From the NCBI RefSeq assembly GCF_002386345.1, contig NZ_CP023507.1:1116001-1180000 (forward strand): 64,000 bases of DNA, in the 5' to 3' direction. A program made the position numbers and the translations under genes. The notes under the pieces were generated by a model that was not told where the DNA came from, made no database searches, and was given only the letters and a program-made list of their open reading frames with translations. The DNA comes from Streptococcus oralis. GTDB lineage: Bacteria > Bacillota > Bacilli > Lactobacillales > Streptococcaceae. This document shows, one piece after another, positions 56,270 through 64,000 of the stretch. Position 1 is the stretch's first letter. Every line of letters begins with the position of its first letter.

Positions 56270-56298
56270 ATGACAAACTTTCCTATTAGTGCTATACT
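56270..56298 (+). promoter_or_regulatory. Promoter of the 109-residue protein gene
   Basis: ATGACA (56270-56275), 17-bp spacer, TGC-TATACT (56290-56298). Confidence 0.6.
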
Positions 56299-56335
56299 AT
56301 AGGCAAGAATACATCAGAGCAAGGAGGATGCTCAT

Positions 56336-56665
56336 ATGGAGGACAAAGCACTCATCACTGAAGCTTACCAACTCCTTTCCGAGTTAAATAAAAGCTACCA
56401 AAGCTGTAAACAAGGAACAGCTGATGATCTTCGACTGCAAGAGCTGCTGAACACCACTCTTAAGGAACTAAAAACAGCAGAAAAACTGGACAACAGTATC
56501 TTAATCGACCTTGAGAAATTTTACCAACGTACCAGTCTTCTTATTGGACTAGGGAGCCTAAAACTAAACGATCAAGCTCGTATTGCTTGGCGAAACTATG
56601 ACAAGTTCCACTACGAACATGTCAAACACGTGCTAACTCTCTATGGGCCTGTTTTCGGTTTTTAG
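56336..56665 (+). CDS. Helical 109-residue protein, possibly bacteriocin-immunity-like
   Basis: All-helical, cytosolic; AYQLLSELNKSYQSCKQ... LDNSILIDLEKFYQRTSLLIGLGSLKLN. Length and helix-bundle pattern recall EntA-type bacteriocin immunity proteins, but no motif settles it. Strong AAGGAGG ribosome site. Single gene. Confidence 0.6.
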   Translation: MEDKALITEAYQLLSELNKSYQSCKQGTADDLRLQELLNTTLKELKTAEKLDNSILIDLEKFYQRTSLLIGLGSLKLNDQARIAWRNYDKFHYEHVKHVLTLYGPVFGF

Positions 56666-56688
56666 AGTTTGAAATTACTTGTTTTCTG

Positions 56689-57031
56689 TTGACAAAATTT
56701 CCTGAAAGGTATAGGATAGAGGTACTAATACTCGGAGGTAAGGGAGACATGAACAACTAAGTCTATCAAATAAAGAATCTTTATTTAGTAGATCTTGTTT
56801 TTGTCTCTTTATTGTGTGCTCTTTTTATACTAGATTTTCTAGTATCTTGTCCTCATTGAAAATCAAAAAACTAGAAAGCTATGCTCCTCTTGGGTTGGGG
56901 TAGGCAGCTCCAAGCTAGTTTGACGAGTTTTTCAACGAGGATAATAGAGTTTTGGACAGTGACTTTGGGCTCTACTAGATAAAGTAGAGCTTTTTGTTAT
57001 GCACTATCGACATTCTAGAAAGGGCAACAAT
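56689..57031 (+). promoter_or_regulatory. Leader of the ABC-F gene with two hairpins and a mini-ORF
   Basis: Promoter TTGACA (56689-56694), 17 bp, TAGGAT (56712-56717). Strong GGAGG (56734-56738) then ATG-AAC-AAC-TAA (56749-56760). Hairpin 1 GTCTAT-AAATAAAG/CTTTATTT-GTAGAT (56761-56792) with a T-run. A perfect palindrome ATACTAGA TTT TCTAGTAT at 56828-56846. A MITE-like segment 56850-56941. Hairpin 2 GCTCTAC/GTAGAGC (56969-56990) with TTTTT, 40 nt before the gene. The layout suggests attenuation. Confidence 0.5.
56850..56941. repeat. 92-bp MITE-like element in the ABC-F leader
   Basis: Imperfect terminal inverted repeats (TCCTCATTGAAAATCAAAAA and TCCTCGTTGAAAAACTCGTC), then CTAG...CTAG arms. 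Resembles the RUP-type ends of the 16645 element but differs in sequence. It would place a new -35-like TTGACG near the gene. Confidence 0.45.
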
Positions 57032-58558
57032 ATGATAAAAATCAATCATCTAACTATCACGCAAAACAAAGATCTACGAGATCTTGTATCTGACCTAACC
57101 ACGACTATCCAAGACGGAGAAAAGGTTGCTATTATTGGTGAAGAAGGAAATGGTAAATCGACTTTACTACGAGCTTTAATGAGAGAAGCATTACCTGATT
57201 TTACCATCAAGGGCGACATCCAGTCTGACCTTCAATCACTGGCCTACATTCCTCAAAAACTCCCCGAGTTCCTGAAAAATAGGACTCTACATGACTACTT
57301 CTTTTTGGATTCTGCTGATTTAGACTACAGCATTCTTTATCGTTTGGCGGAGGAATTGCACTTTGATAGCGACCGTTTTGCTAGCGACCAAGAGATTGGC
57401 AGTCTATCAGGGGGCGAAGCATTGAAAATTCAGCTCATCCACGAGTTAGCCAAACCTTTTGAGGTTCTGTTTTTAGATGAACCTTCAAATGACCTAGACC
57501 TTGAGACGGTTGATTGGCTAAAAAGACAGATTCAAAAGATTAGGCAAACTGTTATTTTCATTTCCCATGATGAAGACTTTCTTTCTCAAACGGCAGATAC
57601 TATTGTCCACTTGCGACTGGTCAAGCATCGGAAAGAAGCAGAAACACTAGTCGAGCATTTAGACTATGATCGCTATAGTGAGCAGAGAAAGGCTAATTTT
57701 GCCAGACAAAGTCAGCAAGCTGCTAACGACCAGAGAGCCTATGACAAAACCATGGAAAAACATCGCCGCGTTAAGCAAAATGTAGAAACTGCACTTCGAG
57801 CAACCAAAGACAGTACTGCTGGTCGCCTATTGGCTAAAAAGATGAAAACTGTTCTCTCTCAAGAAAAACGCTTTGAAAAGGAAGCTCAGTCCATGACCCA
57901 AAAACCACTTGAAGAGGAACAAATCCAACTTTTCTTTTCAGACATCCAACCATTAGCATCTTCTAAAGTCTTAGTCCAACTGGAAAAAGAAAATTTGTCC
58001 ATTGGCGAGCGTATTTTAGCTCAGGAGTTACAACTAACGGTCCGTGGCCAAGATAAAATCGGTATCATCGGGCCAAATGGTGTTGGGAAATCAACTCTGT
58101 TAGCCAAGTTGCGGCAACTACTAAGCGCCAAAAGAGAGATTTCACTTGGTTTTATGCCACAAGATTACCATAAAAAGCTGCAATTGGATCTATCTCCAGT
58201 AGCCTATCTCAGCCAAACTGGACAAAAAGAGGAACTACAGAAAATCCAATCTCACCTAGCCAGTCTCAATTTCAACTATCCAGAGATGCACCACCAAATC
58301 CGCTCGCTATCTGGCGGGCAACAAGGCAAGCTCCTACTTGTAGATTTAGTGTTGCGCAAACCAAACTTTCTCATTCTGGATGAGCCTACCCGAAATTTCT
58401 CACCAACTTCCCAACCCGAAATCAGAAAACTCTTTGCCTCCTATCCCGGCGGTCTGATCACTGTTTCGCATGACAGACGCTTCTTAAAAGAGGTCTGTAC
58501 GAGTATCTATCGCTTGACAGAAAATGGTTTGGAAGTCGTCGCTTTACAAGATTTATAA
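57032..58558 (+). CDS. ABC-F family ATPase
   Basis: 508 residues from ATG 57032 (GAAAGGGCAAC upstream). Two ABC domains and no membrane part: Walker A GEEGNGKST and GPNGVGKST, signatures SGGEAL and SGGQQG, Walker B VLFLDEPSNDLDL and FLILDEPTRNFSP; an interdomain linker around 195-285 is rich in Lys/Glu. The TRNFSP wording occurs in ribosome-protection ABC-F proteins (Vga/Lsa type); whether this one gives antibiotic resistance is not shown. Confidence 0.88.
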   Translation: MIKINHLTITQNKDLRDLVSDLTTTIQDGEKVAIIGEEGNGKSTLLRALMREALPDFTIKGDIQSDLQSLAYIPQKLPEFLKNRTLHDYFFLDSADLDYSILYRLAEELHFDSDRFASDQEIGSLSGGEALKIQLIHELAKPFEVLFLDEPSNDLDLETVDWLKRQIQKIRQTVIFISHDEDFLSQTADTIVHLRLVKHRKEAETLVEHLDYDRYSEQRKANFARQSQQAANDQRAYDKTMEKHRRVKQNVETALRATKDSTAGRLLAKKMKTVLSQEKRFEKEAQSMTQKPLEEEQIQLFFSDIQPLASSKVLVQLEKENLSIGERILAQELQLTVRGQDKIGIIGPNGVGKSTLLAKLRQLLSAKREISLGFMPQDYHKKLQLDLSPVAYLSQTGQKEELQKIQSHLASLNFNYPEMHHQIRSLSGGQQGKLLLVDLVLRKPNFLILDEPTRNFSPTSQPEIRKLFASYPGGLITVSHDRRFLKEVCTSIYRLTENGLEVVALQDL

Positions 58559-58569
58559 TTTTTGAACAT

Positions 58570-58600
58570 AGCAAAAATCCAGAGACGATCTCTGGATTTT
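58570..58600. terminator. Terminator between the ABC-F gene and htpX
   Basis: AAAATCCAGAGA CGA TCTCTGGATTTT; symmetrical, usable by both convergent genes. Confidence 0.8.
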
Positions 58601-58602
58601 GT

Positions 58603-59502
58603 TTACATCTGTTTCAAACGTTCAATCCGTTCTGAGATAGGTGGATGGGTATAAAAGAGTTTTTGAAGTCCGCCACCTTTCTTAGGATTATTGATATAAA
58701 GAGCGCTACTGGCATCGTCAACATGGTGATGCATCGGCTCGCTATTTTCCAACTTACGCAAGGCATTGATCATCCCTTGAGGATTGCGAGTCAGCTCCAC
58801 ACTGGATGCATCCGCCAGAAATTCCCTCTGACGGGAAATGGCAAGTTGCACCAAGGTTGCTGCGAGAGGTGCTAGAACAATGGCTAATAGAGAGATGATA
58901 AGCATGATAATCTCCAAACCATTTCCATCGCGATCATTATCACTCCGTCTGCGACCTGCGCCACCCCACCACATCATCCGTCCTGCCATACTAGACAAAA
59001 GGGTAATGGCACTGGCAAGGGCAACAGCAATTGTCGAAATACGGATATCGTAGTTTCGGATATGACTGACCTCATGGCCCATAACAGCTTCCAGTTCCTC
59101 GCGATTCATGATAGCCAGAAGGCCCGAAGTGGCTGCGACAGCTGCATTCTGCGGGTTTGAACCTGTCGCAAAGGCATTTAAAGAAGAATCCTCAATGATG
59201 AAAACACGTGGCATGGGGATCTGAGCGACCATGGCCATATCTTCTACTACATGGTAGAGGTCTGGGGCTGTTTGCTCATCAACCTCACGCGCCCCATTCA
59301 TAGACATGACAATCTCTGTCGATTGAAAGATCATGGTCAGAGCGTAGATAAGACCAATAATCAAGGCAATAATCATGCCACCAAGACCTGAGCGCATGAA
59401 GAGATAGCCAACCGCATAACCAACCAAGGTCAAGAGTAGGAAGAAAACCAGCAACAAAATCCAGGTTTTTCGTTTATTGCTCGCAATTTGATCAAACAAC
59501 AT
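58603..59502 (-). CDS. htpX: Membrane metalloprotease HtpX
   Basis: 299 residues from ATG 59502 (AGGTG upstream). [10 protein letters not shown] carries the HExxH zinc site; third ligand Glu in [12 protein letters not shown]. Four membrane helices. Degrades damaged membrane proteins. Starts 1 bp after lemA. Confidence 0.95.
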   Translation of the reverse strand: MLFDQIASNKRKTWILLLVFFLLLTLVGYAVGYLFMRSGLGGMIIALIIGLIYALTMIFQSTEIVMSMNGAREVDEQTAPDLYHVVEDMAMVAQIPMPRVFIIEDSSLNAFATGSNPQNAAVAATSGLLAIMNREELEAVMGHEVSHIRNYDIRISTIAVALASAITLLSSMAGRMMWWGGAGRRRSDNDRDGNGLEIIMLIISLLAIVLAPLAATLVQLAISRQREFLADASSVELTRNPQGMINALRKLENSEPMHHHVDDASSALYINNPKKGGGLQKLFYTHPPISERIERLKQM

Positions 59503-59503
59503 C

Positions 59504-60064
59504 TTAGTCACCTAAACCACTAAAGTCAACTTTAGGAACTGCCTTTTCCTCTTCAGGTGTTTGAAGGAAGTCTGCAGCTTTAAAGCCAAATAGTCCTGCG
59601 ATGATGTTACTTGGGAAACTTTCAAGTTTTACATTGTAGTTGCTGACAACACTGTTGTAGAGTTGACGAGAGTAAGAAATTTTATTTTCTGTATTGGTCA
59701 ACTCTTCTTGCAATTTGATAAAGTTGGCACTAGCTTTCAAGTCTGGGTAATTCTCTGCTACTGCAAAGATACCAGAAATCTGGCGGGTAAGGGCATCACT
59801 GGCCTTCATAGCTTCAGCTGGTGAAGTTGCTGCGGCTACTTGTCTACGAAGTTCTGTTACTTTTTCCAAGGTAGAACCTTCATATTTCGCATAGCCTTTG
59901 ACTGTTTCAATCAAGTTTGGGAGGAGATCATTACGACGCTTCAACTGAACATCTATCTGGCTCCAAGCCTCCTTGGTCTGCATACGATTTTTAACCAAAC
60001 CGTTATAGCTAACAATCACAAAAATAACAATCAGAGCCAAAACTCCAAGAATAATCCAAGTCAT
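59504..60064 (-). CDS. lemA: LemA family protein
   Basis: 186 residues: one N-terminal membrane helix (about 3-20) and a helical outer domain with [28 protein letters not shown]. Function unknown. Paired with htpX across streptococci. Extended -10 TGATATACT near 60098-60106. Confidence 0.93.
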   Translation of the reverse strand: MTWIILGVLALIVIFVIVSYNGLVKNRMQTKEAWSQIDVQLKRRNDLLPNLIETVKGYAKYEGSTLEKVTELRRQVAAATSPAEAMKASDALTRQISGIFAVAENYPDLKASANFIKLQEELTNTENKISYSRQLYNSVVSNYNVKLESFPSNIIAGLFGFKAADFLQTPEEEKAVPKVDFSGLGD

Positions 60065-60158
60065 AATCTTATTCCTTTCTGCTTTTAGATTACTACCAGT
60101 ATATCAAAATTTTATTGAATATGGTAAAATAAGATGATACTAGAGAAAGAAAAAGACT

Positions 60159-60872
60159 ATGAAACCAGAAACATTTTACAGCTTGCTCGCTGAGCAAAAT
60201 ATTCCACTTTCGGACCAGCAAAAGAACCAATTTGAACGGTATTTTGAGCTCTTGGTCGAGTGGAATGAAAAGATTAACCTGACCGCTATTACAGATAAAG
60301 AGGAAGTTTATCTCAAACATTTTTATGATTCGATTGCACCTATTCTGCAAGGCTTGATTTCAAATGAAACTATCAAACTTCTTGATATCGGAGCGGGGGC
60401 AGGATTTCCTAGTCTACCCATGAAAATCCTCTATCCTCAGTTAGATGTAACCATCATTGATTCGCTAAATAAGCGCATCAACTTCCTTCAGCTTTTGGCT
60501 CAAGAGCTGGATTTGGAAGGTGTTCACTTCTACCATGGACGGGCAGAAGACTTTGCCCAAGACAAGAACTTCCGTGCCCAATTTGATGTGGTGACGGCTC
60601 GTGCGGTTGCCCGCATGCAGGTTTTGTCTGAACTGACCATTCCCTATCTTAAAGTCGGCGGAAAACTATTGGCACTCAAGGCCAGCAATGCTCCTGAGGA
60701 ATTGCTAGAAGCCAAGAACGCTCTCAACCTCCTCTTCAGCAAGGTCGAAGACAATCTCAGCTACGCTCTACCAAATGGAGATCCGCGCTACATCACTGTG
60801 GTCAAAAAGAAAAAGGAGACGCCTAACAAGTACCCAAGAAAGGCTGGCATGCCCAATAAACGCCCGCTTTAA
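60159..60872 (+). CDS. rsmG: 16S rRNA (guanine-527 N7) methyltransferase
   Basis: 237 residues. SAM site [17 protein letters not shown], then NKRINFL and VVTARAVA. Also called GidB; its loss gives low-level streptomycin resistance in many bacteria. Ends in a basic tail ([10 protein letters not shown]). Confidence 0.95.
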   Translation: MKPETFYSLLAEQNIPLSDQQKNQFERYFELLVEWNEKINLTAITDKEEVYLKHFYDSIAPILQGLISNETIKLLDIGAGAGFPSLPMKILYPQLDVTIIDSLNKRINFLQLLAQELDLEGVHFYHGRAEDFAQDKNFRAQFDVVTARAVARMQVLSELTIPYLKVGGKLLALKASNAPEELLEAKNALNLLFSKVEDNLSYALPNGDPRYITVVKKKKETPNKYPRKAGMPNKRPL

Positions 60873-60908
60873 ACAATGGTGCACCCTTGTTTAAAGTTCA
60901 GAAAACCA

Positions 60909-61070
60909 TTTACAAAATCAACTTCGCTCTCACATTTCTAGGCTCGGGAAAAAAATGATTTACAAAATCATACCTCGCTCTCGTATTTCTAGGCTCGGGA
61001 AAAAATGATTTACAAAATCAAACCTCGCTCTCGCATTTCCGGGCTCGGGAAAAAATGATTTACAAAATCA
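60909..61070. repeat. Tandem 50-bp repeat before pyrP
   Basis: TTTACAAAATCA begins at 60909, 60959, 61009 and 61059, exactly 50 bp apart, with CTCGCTCTC...GGCTCGGGAAAAAA between. About 3.2 copies. The last TTTACA is the -35 of the pyrP promoter. Confidence 0.85.
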
Positions 61071-61087
61071 TTTTTTTCTGCTATACT
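61059..61087 (+). promoter_or_regulatory. Promoter of pyrP
   Basis: TTTACA (61059-61064), 17-bp spacer, TGC-TATACT (61079-61087). Confidence 0.7.
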
Positions 61088-61094
61088 ATCACAA

Positions 61095-61222
61095 GCAAAG
61101 GTTTTTAATGTCATCCTGTGAGGTGACGAAGGCGCAGATTTATATAAATTTTTAAAAGATAGCTATTTTTTAAAAAGTCTTACTCTGAGGGCCTATTGCT
61201 GCAAAATAATGGGCTCTTTTTT
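61095..61222 (+). promoter_or_regulatory. PyrR attenuator leader of pyrP
   Basis: PyrR hairpin GTCATC CTGTGA GGTGAC at 61110-61127 (CNGNGA hexaloop), then a terminator GAG-(GG)-CCTATT/AATGGGCTC followed by TTTTTT at 61187-61222. It places uracil uptake under the same control as the pyr operon. Confidence 0.8.
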
Positions 61223-61244
61223 GGTGCCCAAAAGTGAGGTTTTT

Positions 61245-62528
61245 ATGAAACAGGAATCAACTGTTGACTTGTTACTAGACGTTGATCAACGTCCTTCTGC
61301 TGGTAAAGGTATTCTTCTAAGCTTCCAGCACGTATTTGCCATGTTTGGTGCAACCATTCTCGTTCCCTTAATTTTGGGAATGCCCGTATCGGTTGCTCTC
61401 TTTGCATCCGGTATTGGAACACTTATCTACATGATTTCTACTGGCTTTAAGGTTCCAGTTTATCTAGGTTCTTCATTCGCCTTTATCACGGCTATGTCTC
61501 TAGCCATGAAAGAAATGGGGGGCGATGTATCTGCTGCTCAAACGGGGGTAATCTTGACTGGTTTGGTCTATGTCCTTGTAGCAGCAAGTGTTCGTTTTGC
61601 AGGTACAAAATGGATTGATAAACTCTTGCCCCCAATCATTATCGGACCTATGATTATCGTTATCGGTCTTGGTCTTGCTGGTTCTGCTGTAACGAATGCT
61701 GGACTTGTAGCAGACGGAAACTGGAAAAACGCCCTTGTAGCCGTTGTTACATTCTTGATTGCCGCCTTTATCAATACAAAAGGAAAAGGTTTCCTCCGTA
61801 TCATTCCTTTCCTCTTTGCCATCATCGGTGGGTACATCTTCGCTATGATGCTTGGTTTGGTTGACTTTACCCCAGTCCTTCAAGCAAACTGGTTTGAAAT
61901 TCCTGGTTTCTACTTGCCATTTAGTACAGGTGGTGCCTTTAAAGAGTACAACTTGTACTTCGGTCCTGAAACAATCGCCATCTTGCCAATCGCTATTGTA
62001 ACAATTTCAGAACACATCGGAGACCACACAGTTTTGAGCCAAATCTGTGGCCGTCAATTCCTGAAAGAACCAGGACTTCACCGTACGCTTCTCGGTGACG
62101 GTATTGCAACATCTGTATCTGCTTTCCTCGGTGGACCAGCCAATACGACTTACGGTGAAAATACAGGGGTTATCGGGATGACTCGTATCGCTTCTGTCTC
62201 AGTTATCCGTAACGCAGCCTTTATCGCCATTGCTCTTAGCTTCCTAGGTAAGTTCACTGCCTTGATTTCAACCATTCCAAATGCTGTGCTTGGTGGCATG
62301 TCCATCCTTCTCTACGGAGTTATCGCCAGCAATGGTTTGAAAGTTTTGATTAAAGAACGCGTTGACTTCAGTCAAATGCGTAACCTCATCATTGCTAGTG
62401 CCATGTTAGTACTTGGACTTGGGGGAGCCATCCTCAAACTTGGGCCAGTTACACTTTCAGGTACTGCTTTATCAGCCATGACAGGAATCATCTTGAACTT
62501 GATCTTGCCACACGAAAATAAAGACTAA
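61245..62528 (+). CDS. pyrP: Uracil permease
   Basis: 427 residues from ATG 61245 (GAGG upstream; the longer frame starts inside the terminator). About twelve to fourteen membrane helices of the NCS2 family, with VYLGSSFAFI and GGPANTTYGENTGV (substrate helix motif). Proton-coupled uracil import. Confidence 0.95.
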   Translation: MKQESTVDLLLDVDQRPSAGKGILLSFQHVFAMFGATILVPLILGMPVSVALFASGIGTLIYMISTGFKVPVYLGSSFAFITAMSLAMKEMGGDVSAAQTGVILTGLVYVLVAASVRFAGTKWIDKLLPPIIIGPMIIVIGLGLAGSAVTNAGLVADGNWKNALVAVVTFLIAAFINTKGKGFLRIIPFLFAIIGGYIFAMMLGLVDFTPVLQANWFEIPGFYLPFSTGGAFKEYNLYFGPETIAILPIAIVTISEHIGDHTVLSQICGRQFLKEPGLHRTLLGDGIATSVSAFLGGPANTTYGENTGVIGMTRIASVSVIRNAAFIAIALSFLGKFTALISTIPNAVLGGMSILLYGVIASNGLKVLIKERVDFSQMRNLIIASAMLVLGLGGAILKLGPVTLSGTALSAMTGIILNLILPHENKD

Positions 62529-62545
62529 TCATCTATACAAATCAT

Positions 62546-63262
62546 AACCACCCGTCTAACGGGTGGTTTGCACCAGGGCTATAAGCCCAAATCACCAGCC
62601 AGCGCCTAAAGACGCTGGCTTTCACGTTGTTCAAGCCTCATTGCTCTTGACTCGTCACTTGCCTCTTAAAGAGACCTTGGTACTACTTACCACTATCCCT
62701 AAAGGGATCCTCATATTCTTTTACACTTAATTTATCTAGTGCTATATCATGCTTTTCCTGTTCTTGAATATATTTCTTAATTGTGGCTTCATTAAGCCCT
62801 ACTGTACTTACATAATAACCTTCTGCCCAGAAATGCCGATTCCCAAACTTGTACTTGAGGTTGGCGTGTTTGTCAAACATCATGAGTGCACTTTTACCTT
62901 TTAAATACCCCATGAAACTTGAAACACTTATCCTCGGTGGAATACTGACTAACATATGTACATGGTCTGGCATTAAGTGACCTTCGATAATCTCAACACC
63001 TTTATAACTACATAATCGATGGAATATTTCTCCCAAACTGCTTCGATATTGATTATAAATTACTTTTCGTCTATACTTAGGGGTGAACACAATGTGATAT
63101 TTACACATCCACTTTGTGTGTGATAAACTATGTGCCTTTTGTGCCATATTTTTCTCCTTTCGCTTTACAATTGGCTTGAACACCTTTATTGTATCGCGTT
63201 TGGAGTTTTTTGGTATAACCTTCGATGCGCACCCGCATAGCGGGTGGTTTATTTGTCTCGCA
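62546..63262 (-). mobile_element. IS200/IS605-family element (tnpA only)
   Basis: tnpA flanked by hairpins with related sequence: ACCACCCG TCTAA CGGGTGGT at 62548-62568 and CACCCGC AT AGCGGGTGG near 63231-63248. IS200 elements use subterminal hairpins rather than inverted repeats. Exact ends are estimates. A second hairpin AGCCAGCG/CGCTGGCT lies at 62594-62615. Confidence 0.7.
62683..63147 (-). CDS. tnpA: IS200-type Y1 transposase TnpA
   Basis: 154 residues from ATG 63147 (AAAGGAG upstream). HUH motif in LMPDHVHMLV and the catalytic Tyr in the AEGYYVSTVGLNEATIKKYI helix; N-terminal HIVFTPKYRRKV. Intact in the window, so possibly active single-strand transposase. Confidence 0.92.
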   Translation of the reverse strand: MAQKAHSLSHTKWMCKYHIVFTPKYRRKVIYNQYRSSLGEIFHRLCSYKGVEIIEGHLMPDHVHMLVSIPPRISVSSFMGYLKGKSALMMFDKHANLKYKFGNRHFWAEGYYVSTVGLNEATIKKYIQEQEKHDIALDKLSVKEYEDPFRDSGK

Positions 63263-63296
63263 CCTTGCGGAGCGAGACGGACTAGTAGTCACATAA

Positions 63297-63327
63297 CAAA
63301 ATCCACTCGATTGAGTGGATTTTTTAA
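63297..63327 (-). terminator. Terminator after the EamA gene
   Basis: AAAATCCACTC GATT GAGTGGATTTT; T-run on both strands. Lies between the EamA gene and the IS element. Confidence 0.75.
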
Positions 63328-64000
63328 TTACTTACTCTTTATTTCCAACAGTAAATCTTTCAATGAAATAATGGTTACGGCTAGTAAAATCATAGCCATA
63401 CCGACAAAATCAATCGCATAAAACTGTTCCTTCATAATCAGAAAGGCAAAGAAAACGGCAGAAATTGGCTCTATGGAAGCTAATAAACTAGACTTAACAG
63501 GGCCTATCAGACTAGCTCCCTTTAGGAAAGCTGTATAGGCAAAAACCGTTCCGATGATGATAATCCCAGCAAATGCAAAGAGAAAATCTAAGCTGGTTGG
63601 TATGCTAGCCTGTAAGACTCCTGTGAAAGGAATAGCCACTAAACCAGAAATAACCATCCCAACACCAATCACCGAAATACTGCCCCACTTCTTAATCAAA
63701 GCGATGGGAAGGATAATATAGAGAGCATAGGTCAATGCTGAAAAGAGGCCCCAGAAAAGTCCAGCAGGTGTGACAGACAACTGGTCAAGTTTCCCATGCG
63801 TCGCGATAAGAAACGTTCCTCCAATTGCTAAACCAATCGAAATAATCTCAGCCAGAGTAGGCGCCACCTTGTCCTTGATACAGGTATAAACCAAGATCCC
63901 AACGGGGCATACATACTGGAGAACTGTCGCTGTTCCAGCATTGGTTTCCTGAATAGCAGAAAGATAGGCAAACTGGTTTAAGAAAAGCCCGAAAACTGCA
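63328..64000 (-). CDS. EamA/DMT-family transporter, 5' end outside window
   Basis: 224 codons visible, open to the right edge. About seven membrane helices in the visible part, with a C-terminal EamA half: ALTYALYIILPIALIKKWGSI...SIEPISAVFFAFLIMKEQFYAIDFVGMAMILLAV. Such exporters or importers handle metabolites or amino acids; the substrate is unknown. Confidence 0.8.
   Translation of the reverse strand, partial: AVFGLFLNQFAYLSAIQETNAGTATVLQYVCPVGILVYTCIKDKVAPTLAEIISIGLAIGGTFLIATHGKLDQLSVTPAGLFWGLFSALTYALYIILPIALIKKWGSISVIGVGMVISGLVAIPFTGVLQASIPTSLDFLFAFAGIIIIGTVFAYTAFLKGASLIGPVKSSLLASIEPISAVFFAFLIMKEQFYAIDFVGMAMILLAVTIISLKDLLLEIKSK

Noticed and set aside
60909..61070. CRISPR array
   Set aside because: The 50-bp units are tandem copies without variable spacers, and there are no cas genes.

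Overview
The window is chromosomal DNA of a Mitis-group Streptococcus (S. mitis/oralis/pneumoniae relatives). The inference rests on low-GC composition, Gram-positive gene content (LPxTG sorting, PyrR attenuation, Prp-cleaved L27, YabA, CvfB, the lspA-rluD and proBAC blocks), many extended -10 promoters (TGnTATAAT), a RUP-like 105-bp MITE, and gene order that I recall from pneumococcus (pyrH-frr-cvfB-yozE-phoH; tmk-holB-yabA-rsmI; rplS-crcB-crcB-aroQ-flavodoxin-DHH-rpmE2; pyrR-pyrB-carA-carB; htpX-lemA-rsmG-pyrP). No search was run, so species is not resolved.

Layout. 1-9.5 kb: a surface-protein operon on the minus strand. A promoter at 9499-9527 reads a membrane-anchored CPHC thioredoxin, then a 2424-residue VWA adhesin with about ten isopeptide-type repeats and an LPNTG anchor, then a G5-repeat surface protein cut by the window edge. 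9.7-23.9 kb: housekeeping genes on the minus strand (phoH, yozE, grpB-like, cvfB, frr, pyrH, trmFO, rsmI, yabA, holB, tmk, proC/A/B, rluD, lspA, a LysR regulator). 24-30.9 kb: rplU-prp-rpmA, a YoaK-like membrane protein, then plus-strand oxidoreductase, DEAD-box helicase, HD hydrolase and HAD phosphatase genes.

30.9-42.4 kb is the accessory region: eighteen small minus-strand genes, mostly unrecognised. Several resemble polymorphic-toxin immunity families (Imm6-, Imm59-, Imm74-like), several are paralogues of one another, and three carry the same DUF6572-like domain. There is no intact toxin, secretion gene, integrase or transposase in it. Short open reading frames that look like the C-terminal tails of lost proteins lie just upstream of some of these genes, and the same hairpin/extended -10 boundary recurs between blocks. 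I read it as an orphan immunity-gene array assembled by recombination, sitting beside tRNA-Arg(CCT).

42.5-64 kb: core genes again (rplS, two fluoride channels, chorismate mutase, flavodoxin, a DHH phosphodiesterase, rpmE2, mntH), then the pyrimidine operon pyrR-pyrB-carA-carB, nth, DUF177, an ABC-F gene behind a leader with two hairpins, htpX-lemA, rsmG, pyrP behind a PyrR attenuator, an IS200-type element and a truncated EamA transporter. PyrR-type hexaloop hairpins occur four times, including two inside the operon (before carA and before carB); carB also has its own near-consensus promoter.
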